DNA of 45,505 nt from an uncultured Collinsella sp. Lineage in GTDB: Bacteria > Actinomycetota > Coriobacteriia > Coriobacteriales > Coriobacteriaceae. Location of the stretch: assembly GCA_900544135.1 (NCBI GenBank), contig UQTU01000019.1, positions 1-45,505 on the forward strand, in the 5' to 3' direction. The notes below the pieces were generated by a model that ran no database searches, was not told the DNA's origin, and worked only from the letters and a program-made list of their open reading frames with translations. Position numbers and translations under genes: made by a program. The number at the start of each line of letters is the position of its first letter. The stretch's first letter is position 1. Shown here piece by piece: positions 7,001-15,576 of this stretch.

Positions 7001-8474
7001 CCACGATGCGTATCTCACCGACGAGATCGCGCGCATGATGGGCGAGATGGGCTCCAAGGTTCCGATGATGATCAAGCTCGATGAGAGCGACGTCGCCGGT
7101 CCCATGGGCATTCGCGTGCGTTCGTTTATCGAGTCGGTCAACCGTCGTCGCGCGGAGGAGCGTGCCGAGGGCGCCCGGGTGCACGCGGTCCATCCGCTCG
7201 ACGACCCGTATAAGGTCAAGTACACCAAGCGCGACCGGCACGACAAGATCGCGCTGGTCCCCAACACCTCCCATGCGTTCTGCAGGCTCATGACCGCGGC
7301 GATGCGCAATCAGGGCGTGCGCGCCGAGGCCCTTGATATCGGGCGCGAGGATGCCATCCGCCTGGGCAAACGCTATGTGCACAACGACATCTGCTTCCCC
7401 GCGCAAATCGTGATCGGCGAGGCGCTCGCGGCACTCGAGAGCGGTAAGTACGACCCGCACGACGTCGCCGTGGTGACTGGCAAGTATATCGGCGACTGCC
7501 GCCTGACGCACTACATGCCCCTGCTGCGCCGCGCGCTCGACGACGCGGGATACGACTATGTCCCGGTGCTCACCAACGACGACGTCGATGCCCACAATGC
7601 GCATCCGGGCTTCAAGCTCGGCCTTGGCCCGAGCATCCAGATCGCCTACGGTCTTCCCATGATCGATGCCCTCGAGGCCATGCTTAGGCGCATCCGTCCC
7701 TACGAGCTCGAGAAGGGCGCGGCGGACGCTGCGTTCGACCGCGCGCTCGATGAGGTTATCGAGGGCATGGAGCGCTCCGGGCTGAGAGGCCAGGCGACGG
7801 GCTTCAAACGCGCGCTTGCGATCATGGACGCCGTTCCGTACGACCGCTCGAACCCGCATCCGACCGTTCTCATCGTGGGCGAGTACCTGCTCAATTTCCA
7901 TCTCGGCGCCAACCACGAGATCGAGCGCTACCTCGAGGACAACGGGCTCGAGGTCATCGAGGCGCGCATGACCGACGTGATCCGCAAGACCTATTTCTAC
8001 AAGCATGCGCAGTCGCGCGAGTTCCACGTCGACCTGTCGCTGCCCGAAAAGGCCTGGTACGCCACGGCGGACAACCTGTTCGAGCTCGCGCACGACCGTT
8101 GCGACCGCCTGGGCGCGGCGAGCCCGCTCTACGAGCCGCCGACGCGCATGCCCGAGCTCGTGCGCGCGAGCGATAAGATCCTGCACCATACGTTCGATGC
8201 GGGCGAGGGCGTGCTGATTCCGGCGGAGATTCTCGAGCACGCCAAGCGCGGCTGCCGCAACTTCGTGATCCTGCAGCCGTTCGGGTGTCTGCCCAACCAT
8301 GTCGTGGGGCGCGGGCTCATCCATGCGCTCAAGGAGCAGTATCCCACGGCGCAGTTCCTGCCGCTCGACTACGATCCCGACGTGAGCTTCGCCAACGTGG
8401 AGAACCGTCTTCAGATGCTCATCATGAACGCCAAGGCGCAGGGGTGCGGTGAGGCGCATGGCGAGACCGCGTAA
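4035..8474 (+). CDS. 2-hydroxyacyl-CoA dehydratase activase fusion protein
   Basis: A 1479-residue protein of the BadF/BadG/BcrA/BcrD ATPase family fused to CoA-enzyme activase and HgdB-like domains. The first ASKHA ATPase unit (about 4-265) has GLDVGSTTTK at the phosphate loop and the cluster cysteines C130 (GSCAGGTGAF) and C171 (SGRCGVYAK), which in HgdC-type archerases hold a [4Fe-4S] cluster at a dimer interface. A second unit (about 335-595) repeats this with GIDSGSTTTK and NEACSAGCGSF. A cysteine-rich knot CRRCNNRC lies near 626. A DUF2229-type domain (about 722-940) and a COG3581-like domain (about 1066-1460) follow. The family couples ATP hydrolysis to one-electron activation of radical dehydratases. 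No separate dehydratase subunit gene lies nearby, so the substrate is unknown. GACGGAG precedes ATG 4035. Confidence 0.88.
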   Translation: MALLVGLDVGSTTTKVYAMHEDMTEAWWGYRRHGACQTASVRAMLGELAERFPHESLRVAVTGSGARDIATALGASYVQEVVANALAISRFYPQTRCAIELGGQDAKMIFFRTNDKGDIEVADMRMNGSCAGGTGAFIDEMAKLMGVGTESGEFEQLASRGTTVHEVSGRCGVYAKTDIQPLLNEGIPTTDLALSALHAVARQTIGGLAQGIDIEPPVIFEGGTLAYNPTLVRVFREQLNLSDDQVIVPRDPQIMVARGAALSLTDMFASSQPIDLPDAFVRLDKLETVAPASGEGRLAQPFFATPAEQADFTARHGKETPAKGPDAYAPGETVRVALGIDSGSTTTKFALVDEAGELVDSFYASNNGRPLDVAQQGLVSLKNRWETAGVTLAIDAVGTTGYGEELFARAFHADYHTVETVAHARAACACVPDATFVLDIGGQDMKAIWLNHGVLTDIVVNEACSAGCGSFLEGFAKNLGIAVEDIATEAFSSKAPAVLGSRCTVFMNSSVVSEQRRGKGPGDIMAGLCRSIIENVFTKVIRVSNLNRLGDKVVVQGGTFRNDAVLRAFEQYLGKPVTRAPHPGLMGAIGIALLAREECRKGDAGTSFIGLDAVERFEHREFGGVTCRRCNNRCQRAVVAFGDGSLYVTGNRCPRGGAISWDELVREVPAAEELRPQGACEAQAPGTGRDRTAAAPNLFVDREKLLFESYPTVPVSGGRDVTIGIPRVLEFWDTMPFWSTFFSTLGFKVRVSGRSTKAMYERGLAHVTSDTVCFPAKLVHGHIRNLVDAGVDRIFMPVITTVPTENTASTSEWMCAVVKGYPYVMRNSDNPEERFGVPFDTPLFHWYDEGDRNRQLKAWCKETFDIDADLVAKATEQADRAQETFENQLQLRGRQVLENVHEDGGYAVVIASRPYHNDPLVNHGLPKLFSERGIPVLTPDAVPGVCNVDLSNSRIDIVNNYHARMLSCAVIVASTPELELVQMGSFGCGHDAYLTDEIARMMGEMGSKVPMMIKLDESDVAGPMGIRVRSFIESVNRRRAEERAEGARVHAVHPLDDPYKVKYTKRDRHDKIALVPNTSHAFCRLMTAAMRNQGVRAEALDIGREDAIRLGKRYVHNDICFPAQIVIGEALAALESGKYDPHDVAVVTGKYIGDCRLTHYMPLLRRALDDAGYDYVPVLTNDDVDAHNAHPGFKLGLGPSIQIAYGLPMIDALEAMLRRIRPYELEKGAADAAFDRALDEVIEGMERSGLRGQATGFKRALAIMDAVPYDRSNPHPTVLIVGEYLLNFHLGANHEIERYLEDNGLEVIEARMTDVIRKTYFYKHAQSREFHVDLSLPEKAWYATADNLFELAHDRCDRLGAASPLYEPPTRMPELVRASDKILHHTFDAGEGVLIPAEILEHAKRGCRNFVILQPFGCLPNHVVGRGLIHALKEQYPTAQFLPLDYDPDVSFANVENRLQMLIMNAKAQGCGEAHGETA

Positions 8475-9147
8475 GGACGCCGATGCGCCCGATGCACGCA
8501 CCCGTATCATCGAGGCGTTTTGGGAGCTCATCGAGAACAACAGCATCTTCGAGCTGTCGGTTGGCGAGGTGACCCGCGCCGCCCAGTGCAATCGCGGAAC
8601 GTTTTACTACTATTTTCACGATTTCGATGAACTCGTCGCCATCGCCATAGCCCAGCTGCTGCAGGATAACGAGCTCATCACCGATGCCCTCTGGCATTTT
8701 TCGAGCGAGGGCGACCTTTCGGCGTTCGACCGGCGCGACGTCCGCTGCCTGCTGCGGCGCATCGTCATCACCATGAGGGCGGGTGCCGCCGAGCAGGTCG
8801 TGCAGGGCATCCATACGATCATCATCGACCGCGTGAGAGAGATCGTCCACCCCGACGGAGAAGAGCTCAAGGCAGATTCGAGCTTTGCGGTGGGCTTTCT
8901 GGTCTCGGGCATCATGGGCTTTGTGATGGCGGTCGGCTTTGCCCGGGAGGGCGGCGAGGAGATAGACCTCGAGCAGCCGGGGGACAGCGCGTGTGCGTAC
9001 CTGAGGGCGGTCGCCATGCAGACGGTGGAAACGGTCGCGCAAGTCGAGGGCGTCGATACATCCGAGCTGCTCGAACGCGTCTCCAAGGAGGCCGATGCCT
9101 ATCGCGCATCGCGTGCGACGAGTCCCGACGTGGTGAAAGACGCCTAG
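8458..9147 (+). CDS. TetR/AcrR-family transcriptional regulator
   Basis: A 229-residue regulator. The N-terminal TetR helix-turn-helix spans about 15-60 (VTRAAQCNRGTFYYYFHDFDEL), followed by an all-helical ligand-binding domain with a hydrophobic segment near 145-165. ATG 8458 is preferred to GTG 8449 because GGTGAGG sits at proper spacing before it. It overlaps the activase by 17 bases, so the two are translationally coupled and cotranscribed. It probably represses its own operon through the palindrome at 3965-3985. The inducer is unknown. Confidence 0.85.
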   Translation: MARPRKDADAPDARTRIIEAFWELIENNSIFELSVGEVTRAAQCNRGTFYYYFHDFDELVAIAIAQLLQDNELITDALWHFSSEGDLSAFDRRDVRCLLRRIVITMRAGAAEQVVQGIHTIIIDRVREIVHPDGEELKADSSFAVGFLVSGIMGFVMAVGFAREGGEEIDLEQPGDSACAYLRAVAMQTVETVAQVEGVDTSELLERVSKEADAYRASRATSPDVVKDA

Positions 9148-9172
9148 GGTTTCTCTTGCGGGGCGCCTGTCG

Positions 9173-9200
9173 CGCATCGCGCGGTGAGTCCCGCGATGCG
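9173..9200 (+). other. Hairpin downstream of tetR-type gene
   Basis: CGCATCGCG (9173-9181) pairs perfectly with CGCGATGCG (9192-9200). There is no T-tract, so this is at best a weak or Rho-assisted terminator of the activase-TetR transcript. Confidence 0.4.
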
Positions 9201-9280
9201 GTCATAACCTGCATTCATGTGAGCCGGGTTTATAGATATTCCTCCAGCTGTTAACATAGACAACCTGTGGGTAAAGAGAC

Positions 9281-9312
9281 AAAAGCGCCGCCGACGGGCG
9301 GGCGTTTTGATT
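9281..9312 (+). terminator. Terminator-like hairpin in clpC leader
   Basis: AAAAGCGCCGCC and GGCGGGCGTTTT pair around GACG and run into TTTTGATTT, ending 28 bases before the clpC start. Position and form fit either a terminator for the upstream operon or a leader attenuator for clpC. Confidence 0.5.
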
Positions 9313-9339
9313 TCGATGAACTCATGTAAGGAAACGAGC

Positions 9340-11982
9340 ATGTTAGATAGATTTACCGATCGAGCGCGCAAGGTCATGTCGATGGCCAAGCAGGAGGCGC
9401 TCGATCTGCACTCAAATAAGGTGGGCACCGAGCACCTGCTGCTCGCACTCGCCAAGGAGGACGAGGGCATCGCTGCCGAGGCGCTGCGCTCGCTTGATAT
9501 CTCCTACGACGACATCATGGACACCCTCAAGGAGGTCCAGACCACGGTTCCCGAGCCCAGCGAGGAGACCGAGGCTGCCAAGCTTGCCTTTACGCCGCTC
9601 GTCATCAGCGTGATGGAGCGCTCCTTCCGCGTGGCACGTGAGAACAACCAGACCTACGTGTCGACCGAGCACTTGCTGATCGGAATCGTCGAAGAGGGCA
9701 ACGGCATGGCCATGGACATCCTCATGCGCCTGGGTGTGTCGTCCGCCTCCATCAAAAAGGCTATCGAGAAACTTACCGCCAAGGACCAGGACAAGAAGCG
9801 TCCGCTCGCCGGCGCCGGTGCCGGGCGTCCCGGTGCGGGCCTGCCGTTCTTTAGCGGCTCGGACGCGTCGCAGCAAAAGGGGAGCGGCACCGATACGCTC
9901 AAGCAGTTCGCCACCAACCTCACGCAAAAGGCGCGCGATGGCGAGCTCGACCCTGTAATTGGTCGCGAAAAGGAAGTCCAGCGTATGATGGAAATTCTTT
10001 CGCGCCGCACCAAGAACAACCCGCTCATTCTGGGCGACCCCGGCGTGGGCAAGACGGCCATCGTCGAGGGCCTGGCTCAGCAGATTGCAGCCGGCAACGT
10101 GCCCGAGAACCTCATGAACCAGAATATCTGGACGCTCGACCTGCCGGGTCTTGTCGCGGGCGCCAAGTATCGCGGTGAGTTTGAGGAGCGCCTCAAGAAC
10201 GTGATCCAGGAGGCCACCGAGGCTGACGACGTCATCCTGTTTATTGACGAGATGCACACCATCATCGGTGCCGGCTCTGCCGAGGGCTCCATCGACGCGA
10301 GCTCCATGCTCAAGCCCGTTCTCGCACGCGGTGCTTTCCAGATCATCGGTGCCACCACGGCCGAGGAGTTCCGCAAGTACCTCACCAAGGACCCGGCCTT
10401 CGAGCGTCGCTTCCAGACCATCGATGTCGAGGAGCCGAGCGTCGAGGACACGGTCAAGATCCTGACCGCGCTCAAGCCGCGCTACGAGGAGCACCACCAT
10501 GTGCGCTATACGCAGGGTGCTATCGAGGCCGCCGCGAACCTCTCCAACCGCTACATCCAGGATCGCTTCCTGCCCGATAAGGCCATCGACCTCATTGACG
10601 AGGCCGGCGCCCGCGCCCGCATCGCCGCCAACCGCGCGCCCGAGCCGGTGCGCGAGGCCGAGCATCGCGTGGAGGAGCTTAAGGCCGCCGCGCAGGAGGC
10701 CACCGAGAGCGACGACATGAACAAGGCCGCCGAGATCACCGAGCAGCAAAAGGCTGCCGAGATTGAGCTCGCCGAGGCCAAGGCTGCCTGGACGGCCGAG
10801 CTCGACGCCAGCCCGCTCACCATCGATGTCTCCCAGATTGCCGACATCGTGTCCGTGACCTCGGGCGTGCCGGTGTCCTCGCTCACCGAGAGCGAGAGCC
10901 GCCGCCTGCTGCAGGCCGAAAGCGTGCTCAAGACCCGCATCATCGGTCAGGACGAGGCCGTCGAGGCCGTTGCCAAGGCCGTGCGCCGCAGCCGCTCGCC
11001 GCTCAAGGACCCGCGTCGCCCCGGCGGCAGCTTTATCTTCCTGGGCCCCACCGGCACGGGCAAAACCGAGCTCGCCAAGACGCTCGCCGAGTATCTCTTT
11101 GGCAGCAAGGACGCGCTCATCAGCTTCGATATGTCGGAGTTTGGCAGTGAGTTCGAGGTCTCCAAGCTCATCGGTAGCCCCCCGGGCTATGTGGGCCACG
11201 ACGAGGGCGGCCAGCTCACCAAGGCTGTTCGCCGTCACCCGTACTCGGTCGTGCTGTTCGACGAGATCGAGAAGGCGCACCCCGACATCTTCAATATCCT
11301 GCTGCAGGTGTTGGAGGAGGGCCGTCTGACCGATAGCCAGGGCAAGACGGTCGACTTCCGCAATACGGTGATCATCATGACGTCAAACGTGGGCGCCCGC
11401 GAGATCGCGCAGGATGCGAGCGTTGGCTTTGGCACCACCGGCGAGCAGGGCCTCACCTCGAGTGAGATCCGCGGCCGCGCGATGGGCGAGCTCAAGCGCC
11501 TGTTCCGCCCCGAGCTGCTCAACCGTATCGACGACATCGTGGTGTTCCAGAAGCTCTCGGGCGAGAACCTGACCAAGATTGCGCACCTGCTGGTGGACGA
11601 TCTGCGCCAGCGCCTGATCGCAAACGGCATGAACATCAAGCTTACCGATGCGGCCTACGACAAGATTGTGGCGGAGGGTACCGACCTCACCAACGGCGCG
11701 CGTCCGCTGCGCCGTGCTATTCAAAAGCTCATCGAGGACCCGCTGTCCGAGGAGCTGCTGGCCGGCGAGTGGGGCGAGGGCGATACCGTCCTGTGCGACG
11801 TGGCCGATGGCAAGTTTGTCTTTAGCCACGGCACGGGCGAGATCCCGGCACCGCGTCCGGCCGGCGCGCTCGGCGGCGATACCGCTCCGGCGGCGCCGCA
11901 CGCCGGAAACGCCGCGCCTGTGAACAGTGGCGTGAGCTCGGGCCCCGGCGGCATGATGCAAGCCGGTTCCGGCGCGCTGTAG
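9340..11982 (+). CDS. clpC: ATP-dependent Clp protease ATP-binding subunit ClpC
   Basis: An 880-residue Hsp100 unfoldase. Two Clp N-terminal repeats span about 5-145 (TEHLLLALAKED and TEHLLIGIVEEG). The first AAA+ module has Walker A GDPGVGKT near 232 and Walker B VILFIDEMHT. The second has GPTGTGKT near 569 and VVLFDEIEKAHPDIFN. The linker between them is short with a UVR-like stretch (about 455-490), which favours ClpC over ClpB, whose middle coiled coil is longer. The C-terminus ends in a Gly/Ala/Pro-rich tail. ATG 9340 with AAGGAAACG upstream is preferred to an in-frame TTG at 9307. It unfolds proteins for ClpP; no clpP or mcsAB is adjacent. Confidence 0.92.
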   Translation: MLDRFTDRARKVMSMAKQEALDLHSNKVGTEHLLLALAKEDEGIAAEALRSLDISYDDIMDTLKEVQTTVPEPSEETEAAKLAFTPLVISVMERSFRVARENNQTYVSTEHLLIGIVEEGNGMAMDILMRLGVSSASIKKAIEKLTAKDQDKKRPLAGAGAGRPGAGLPFFSGSDASQQKGSGTDTLKQFATNLTQKARDGELDPVIGREKEVQRMMEILSRRTKNNPLILGDPGVGKTAIVEGLAQQIAAGNVPENLMNQNIWTLDLPGLVAGAKYRGEFEERLKNVIQEATEADDVILFIDEMHTIIGAGSAEGSIDASSMLKPVLARGAFQIIGATTAEEFRKYLTKDPAFERRFQTIDVEEPSVEDTVKILTALKPRYEEHHHVRYTQGAIEAAANLSNRYIQDRFLPDKAIDLIDEAGARARIAANRAPEPVREAEHRVEELKAAAQEATESDDMNKAAEITEQQKAAEIELAEAKAAWTAELDASPLTIDVSQIADIVSVTSGVPVSSLTESESRRLLQAESVLKTRIIGQDEAVEAVAKAVRRSRSPLKDPRRPGGSFIFLGPTGTGKTELAKTLAEYLFGSKDALISFDMSEFGSEFEVSKLIGSPPGYVGHDEGGQLTKAVRRHPYSVVLFDEIEKAHPDIFNILLQVLEEGRLTDSQGKTVDFRNTVIIMTSNVGAREIAQDASVGFGTTGEQGLTSSEIRGRAMGELKRLFRPELLNRIDDIVVFQKLSGENLTKIAHLLVDDLRQRLIANGMNIKLTDAAYDKIVAEGTDLTNGARPLRRAIQKLIEDPLSEELLAGEWGEGDTVLCDVADGKFVFSHGTGEIPAPRPAGALGGDTAPAAPHAGNAAPVNSGVSSGPGGMMQAGSGAL

Positions 11983-12007
11983 GGTGTGGCGACAATTTGA
12001 TCTGTGC

Positions 12008-12042
12008 AATCGAGGCGTTCCGGCAAGGGCGCCTCGATTTGT
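12008..12042 (+). terminator. clpC intrinsic terminator
   Basis: AATCGAGGCG (12008-12017) pairs perfectly with CGCCTCGATT (12030-12039) and runs into TTGT, 25 bases after the clpC stop. Confidence 0.7.
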
Positions 12043-12196
12043 AGAGCTGCGGTAGTTGTGACCGTTGCGCTATGCGATCCGCCGTTAGCCGATGATGCGA
12101 GGGCGCTCGGCGTTTTCGACTGGTTTATGCACGCAAAGTCTGGGAATATACAATTCGCATGTCTTACTGTCTAACCAGTTGCGCCAAGGAGGCACC

Positions 12197-13654
12197 ATGG
12201 ACTACAAGATTACCGGCTACGAGCCCGCCCAGCTGTTCCATTTCTTTGAGGAGGTCAGCGCGATCCCCCGTGGGTCTGGCAACGAGAAGGGCATCAGCGA
12301 TTTCCTGGTTGCGTTTGCCAAGGAGCGCGGCCTCGATGTGTACCAGGACGAGGTCTACAACGTTATCATTCGTAAGCCCGCATCTACCGGCGCCGAGAAT
12401 GCCCCGACCGTGATGCTGCAGGGCCACATCGACATGGTGTGCGACAAGCTGGGTTCCGTCGAGCACGACTTTACGACCGACGGTATCGACCTGGTCGTCA
12501 AGGACGGCGTCCTCACCGCTAACGGTACCACTCTGGGCGCCGACAACGGTATCGCCGTCGCGCTTATGCTTACCGTGCTCAACGATGATTCGATTGTCCA
12601 TCCGGCCCTCGAGTGCGTATTCACTACCGACGAGGAGACTGGCCTGGTCGGCGCCGAGACGCTTGACAAGTCCCAGATTAGCGCCCGCACCATGATCAAC
12701 CTCGATTCCGAGGAGGAGGGCGTGGCCACCGTCAGCTGCGCCGGCGGCGTCGTCGTTACCTACACCTGCCCGATCGCGCACGAGCACAAGACCGGTAGTA
12801 CCCTCACGCTCGACATCTCCGGCCTGCTGGGCGGTCACTCCGGCAGCGATATCCACCTGGAGCGCGGCAACGGCAACCTCATCATGGCCCGCATCATCGA
12901 CCGCCTGATGGTTGCCGGCGAGCCCGCCATCGTTAGCTTTAACGGCGGCACCAAGGACAACGCCATCAACCGTGAGTGCAAGGCTGTTCTGGTCTACGCC
13001 GACCACGCTGCCGCCGAGGCCGCGGCCCAGATCGCAAAGGACATCATCGCCGACGTCACTGCCGAGCTCGAGGTCTTCGACCCCGGCTTTACCTGCACGG
13101 TTGAGATTGCCGACAACGCCGAGGTCGAGGCCATGGATGAGAAGTCCGCGCTTGCCCTCATCCGCGCCCTGCGTCTTGCCCCTAACGGCGTGATTCGCCG
13201 CAACGTCGCCACCGACGGTTCCGTCGAGGTTTCCTCCAACATCGGCGTGGTCGCCACTTCTGACGATGAGGTCAAGATCATGCTGTCCCCGCGCTCCTCG
13301 ATCACCTCGCTGCAGAACGAGTTCAAGGACCGCCTGCAGACGCTGGCCGATGTCCTGGGCTTTGACGCCAAGTTCGAGTTCGAGTATCCCGGCTGGAGCT
13401 ATGCCGAGCATTCGCCGGTCCGCGACGTCTTTGTCGAGAGCTATCGCGAGCTCTTTGGCTCCGAGCTGCGCATCGAGTCCATTCACGCCGGCCTTGAGTG
13501 CGGCCTGTTTGCCGAGGCCCTGCACGGCCTGGACGCCATCGCCGTGGGCCCGACGCTCTCCGATGTCCACACCCCGGACGAGAGCATGGAGCTCGCTTCT
13601 GCCGAGCGCTTCTACGAGCTGCTCATCGACGTCCTCAAGCGCCTCGCTGCGTAA
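12197..13654 (+). CDS. pepD: Aminoacyl-histidine dipeptidase (M20 family, PepD-like)
   Basis: A 485-residue cytosolic metallodipeptidase of the PepD/beta-Ala-His dipeptidase type. Zinc-binding motifs are visible: MLQGHIDMVCDK near 75, ADNGIAVALML near 115 and TDEETGLVGAETL near 145. The lid domain follows, then GLECGLFAEALHGLDAIAVGP near 435, and a C-terminal VHTPDESMELAS motif. ATG 12197 has the perfect Shine-Dalgarno AAGGAGG; longer frames upstream are ignored. It stands alone between the clpC terminator and a strong terminator at 13714. It likely recycles dipeptides, fitting a peptide-fermenting lifestyle. Confidence 0.9.
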   Translation: MDYKITGYEPAQLFHFFEEVSAIPRGSGNEKGISDFLVAFAKERGLDVYQDEVYNVIIRKPASTGAENAPTVMLQGHIDMVCDKLGSVEHDFTTDGIDLVVKDGVLTANGTTLGADNGIAVALMLTVLNDDSIVHPALECVFTTDEETGLVGAETLDKSQISARTMINLDSEEEGVATVSCAGGVVVTYTCPIAHEHKTGSTLTLDISGLLGGHSGSDIHLERGNGNLIMARIIDRLMVAGEPAIVSFNGGTKDNAINRECKAVLVYADHAAAEAAAQIAKDIIADVTAELEVFDPGFTCTVEIADNAEVEAMDEKSALALIRALRLAPNGVIRRNVATDGSVEVSSNIGVVATSDDEVKIMLSPRSSITSLQNEFKDRLQTLADVLGFDAKFEFEYPGWSYAEHSPVRDVFVESYRELFGSELRIESIHAGLECGLFAEALHGLDAIAVGPTLSDVHTPDESMELASAERFYELLIDVLKRLAA

Positions 13655-13713
13655 AGGTTGCGCTAGCAGCAGTCCGAGCCACGTGCTGGTGGATTGCAAA
13701 TGACATTGCGTGA

Positions 13714-13757
13714 GGGGGCACCCGAGCTTTTGCGACGGGTGCCCCCTCTCTTCTTTT
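13714..13757 (+). terminator. Strong intrinsic terminator after pepD
   Basis: GGGGGCACCC (13714-13723) pairs perfectly with GGGTGCCCCC (13737-13746), followed by TCTCTTCTTTT. It lies between the convergent pepD and hipA genes and may serve both directions. Confidence 0.85.
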
Positions 13758-13780
13758 GGGAAATGGGAGATTACGGACAC

Positions 13781-15085
13781 CTAGCCCATATCCGCCTTGA
13801 TGAGGTCGAGGGTGCGCTGGCAGTTTTCGCGGACGGGGCCGAGCATGTGCTCGCGCAGGTCCGCCATGCCGGGCAGGTCGGCGTATTCGTCCATGATCTC
13901 TTCCATGCAAATGGGCACCTCGTAGGCGAGGTCCATCATGGTCGCAAAGCAAAACTTCTCGGATAGCCCGGCATCGGTGAGCGCCGCCTCCAGCGCGGGG
14001 TCGCCCATACCGTGGTATCGGCGGATAGCGCCTGGACCGATGCGCCCCACTCGATTTTCGCCGCCAACGCTCATGGCAAGGCGCGCCCGGCGGCGCATAC
14101 GCTCGTACGCCAAGCCCGATGCGACATCGTACATGGGTGCGAGCGCTGCGTTTGTACCTTTGCCTAGGATGAGCGAGTAGTTTTTAGCGTGTGCGTCAGG
14201 CGCTCCGATAATGGCGTTATAGAACAACATATAGGTAAAAAGCACAAGATTCATGTGGTGGGGGACTGTGTTAATCAGTCGTTCTTGGATGTCTCGTGTG
14301 GTTGGTCCTCCGTCGGCGGTGTATTTCTGGCTTGGCAATACACCGAGCGCCTGGCAAAAGTCCTCCTGATGCAGCCTTTCGATATTCCCGCTGCTATTGA
14401 CCATTCTGTCGTACCGTTCAACGACGAGCGCGGCTTCGTCTTCAAATGTGCAATAGGAGACGTTGGCAGTTGGAATGCCAACACGCCGAGCCGTTTTCAT
14501 ACAGACGAATTCGTTTAAGGCCTGATGTTTGAACCCAACGACACCATTTTTGAAGATATGGGTAGTGGGGGATGACCCTAGACATTCGCACCATTGGCCA
14601 TCATGCCAAGCTAGTGCAAATTTGCCTTGGTTGCCGCCCAGGGACCAGCTTTCGTTGGAGCCCATCCATGTCTCTCTTTCGTCATCGCGAATTGCTTTGA
14701 GCTTGTGAGCGATTTGAGAATTGGTAAGCGGGCGGTATGCCGAGACCCTGCCGCGGGCGGCGCCTAATTGATCGGTTCGACAAAACTGAACGGCCCCCGC
14801 GCAGTCAAGACCGATATGGCACAAGAGGGCGACGGGGTTGTTGGATGCAACGTCATGCTCGGCGGCAATAGCGCGACGCTGCTCTTGGCTGTCGGGCAAA
14901 AGGCCAAATAGGAACGGGCGGACGATGTTATGGCCATACGTGCGATTGGAAAGCGGCATTGTAAGCGATAGTGGTGCTCCGCGATAGGTTGGGGCGTATA
15001 CAAAGCTGCAGAGTCCATGCTCGTCTTGCCGGAGAGTGCCTGCGATTTCGCCACAAATGAGGGTCGCAAGCTCCATCTCTACCAT
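13781..15085 (-). CDS. hipA: Type II toxin HipA-family kinase
   Basis: A 434-residue HipA-like serine/threonine kinase. The couple_hipA N-terminal region holds YRGAPLSLTMPLSNRTYG, then RPFLFGLLPDSQEQRR. The core has a glycine-rich nucleotide loop SLGGNQGKFALAW near 150 and the catalytic loop APDAHAKNYSLI near 280, followed by the metal-binding LAPMYDVASGL. In E. coli HipA phosphorylates glutamyl-tRNA synthetase and induces persistence; the target here is unknown. The ATG directly follows the hipB TAA with no gap, so the pair is translationally coupled. The catalytic residues I can recognise are present, so the toxin is probably intact. Confidence 0.9.
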   Translation of the reverse strand: MVEMELATLICGEIAGTLRQDEHGLCSFVYAPTYRGAPLSLTMPLSNRTYGHNIVRPFLFGLLPDSQEQRRAIAAEHDVASNNPVALLCHIGLDCAGAVQFCRTDQLGAARGRVSAYRPLTNSQIAHKLKAIRDDERETWMGSNESWSLGGNQGKFALAWHDGQWCECLGSSPTTHIFKNGVVGFKHQALNEFVCMKTARRVGIPTANVSYCTFEDEAALVVERYDRMVNSSGNIERLHQEDFCQALGVLPSQKYTADGGPTTRDIQERLINTVPHHMNLVLFTYMLFYNAIIGAPDAHAKNYSLILGKGTNAALAPMYDVASGLAYERMRRRARLAMSVGGENRVGRIGPGAIRRYHGMGDPALEAALTDAGLSEKFCFATMMDLAYEVPICMEEIMDEYADLPGMADLREHMLGPVRENCQRTLDLIKADMG

Positions 15086-15517
15086 TTATTTCACAACCTT
15101 ACAGCCAAAGGAGAGGTCTGAAGTGTCGGAAAGGCCTTGCTCGGCTGCGATTTGGGCCAGCAGGGCACCATAGGAAGATGGCGTTCCTTGTCGGGCGGGT
15201 CGTCTGCCTACGCTTGGCTTTGGCAGGGCATTCGAGTTCGCGATAGGGAAGTCCGCTATCGTCGTCGGATGTTCGGAGGGCGATGCGATGGAGTCGTTAT
15301 CGCTTTGCGCAAAGAGACCTATGCCGAGTGCGTTAAAGACGGTCAGTAACTTGTCGAGCCGAATACCCGTGGCGTCTCCTAGCTCGAGCGATGCGAGCAG
15401 GCGCTCCGAAACGCCGGCTTTTTTAGCGAGGGCCGCACGGGTGATTTCCTGCGACTCGCGTGCCTGACGCACATAGATGCCAGCTTGGCGTGGTGTGGTG
15501 ATGGGAAGGGTATCCAT
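15086..15517 (-). CDS. hipB: HipB-like antitoxin, XRE-family DNA-binding protein
   Basis: A 143-residue protein. An XRE helix-turn-helix spans about 12-65 (VRQARESQEITRAALAKKAG, then VSERLLASLELGDATGI), followed by an unusually long, Ser/Pro-rich C-terminal tail (about 75-143). ATG 15517 is chosen over an ATG 15 bases upstream because GGAG stands just before it. HipB represses the operon and neutralises HipA. A 15-bp-arm palindrome at 15532-15572, immediately upstream of the start, is the obvious operator. The tail is longer than in the E. coli antitoxin (88 residues) and may contact the toxin. Confidence 0.85.
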   Translation of the reverse strand: MDTLPITTPRQAGIYVRQARESQEITRAALAKKAGVSERLLASLELGDATGIRLDKLLTVFNALGIGLFAQSDNDSIASPSEHPTTIADFPIANSNALPKPSVGRRPARQGTPSSYGALLAQIAAEQGLSDTSDLSFGCKVVK

Positions 15518-15531
15518 GGCGATCTCCAACA

Positions 15532-15572
15532 TGCAGACTTTTGCATATCAGTATGACATGCAAAAGTCTGCA
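15532..15572. promoter_or_regulatory. hipBA palindromic operator
   Basis: TGCAGACTTTTGCAT (15532-15546) and ATGCAAAAGTCTGCA (15558-15572) are exact reverse complements around an 11-base spacer. The inner edge lies 29 bases and the outer edge 55 bases from the hipB start, where it would cover the promoter. Such operators are the usual sites of HipB-type autorepression. Confidence 0.8.
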
Positions 15573-15576
15573 CGAA

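Noticed and set aside
6012..8591. 859-codon open frame antisense to the activase gene
   Set aside because: Shadow of a high-GC gene; its product has no domain pattern and the plus strand carries clear activase motifs.
9412..11280. 622-codon frame antisense to clpC
   Set aside because: Leu/Gly/Ala-rich shadow frame of a strongly conserved gene.
14189..14518. 109-codon plus-strand frame inside hipA
   Set aside because: Antisense to the conserved HipA kinase core; no ribosome-binding site or known domain.
13714..15572. hipBA and its flanks as a prophage or defence island
   Set aside because: Only the two toxin-antitoxin genes are present between housekeeping genes; no integrase, phage or restriction genes adjoin them.
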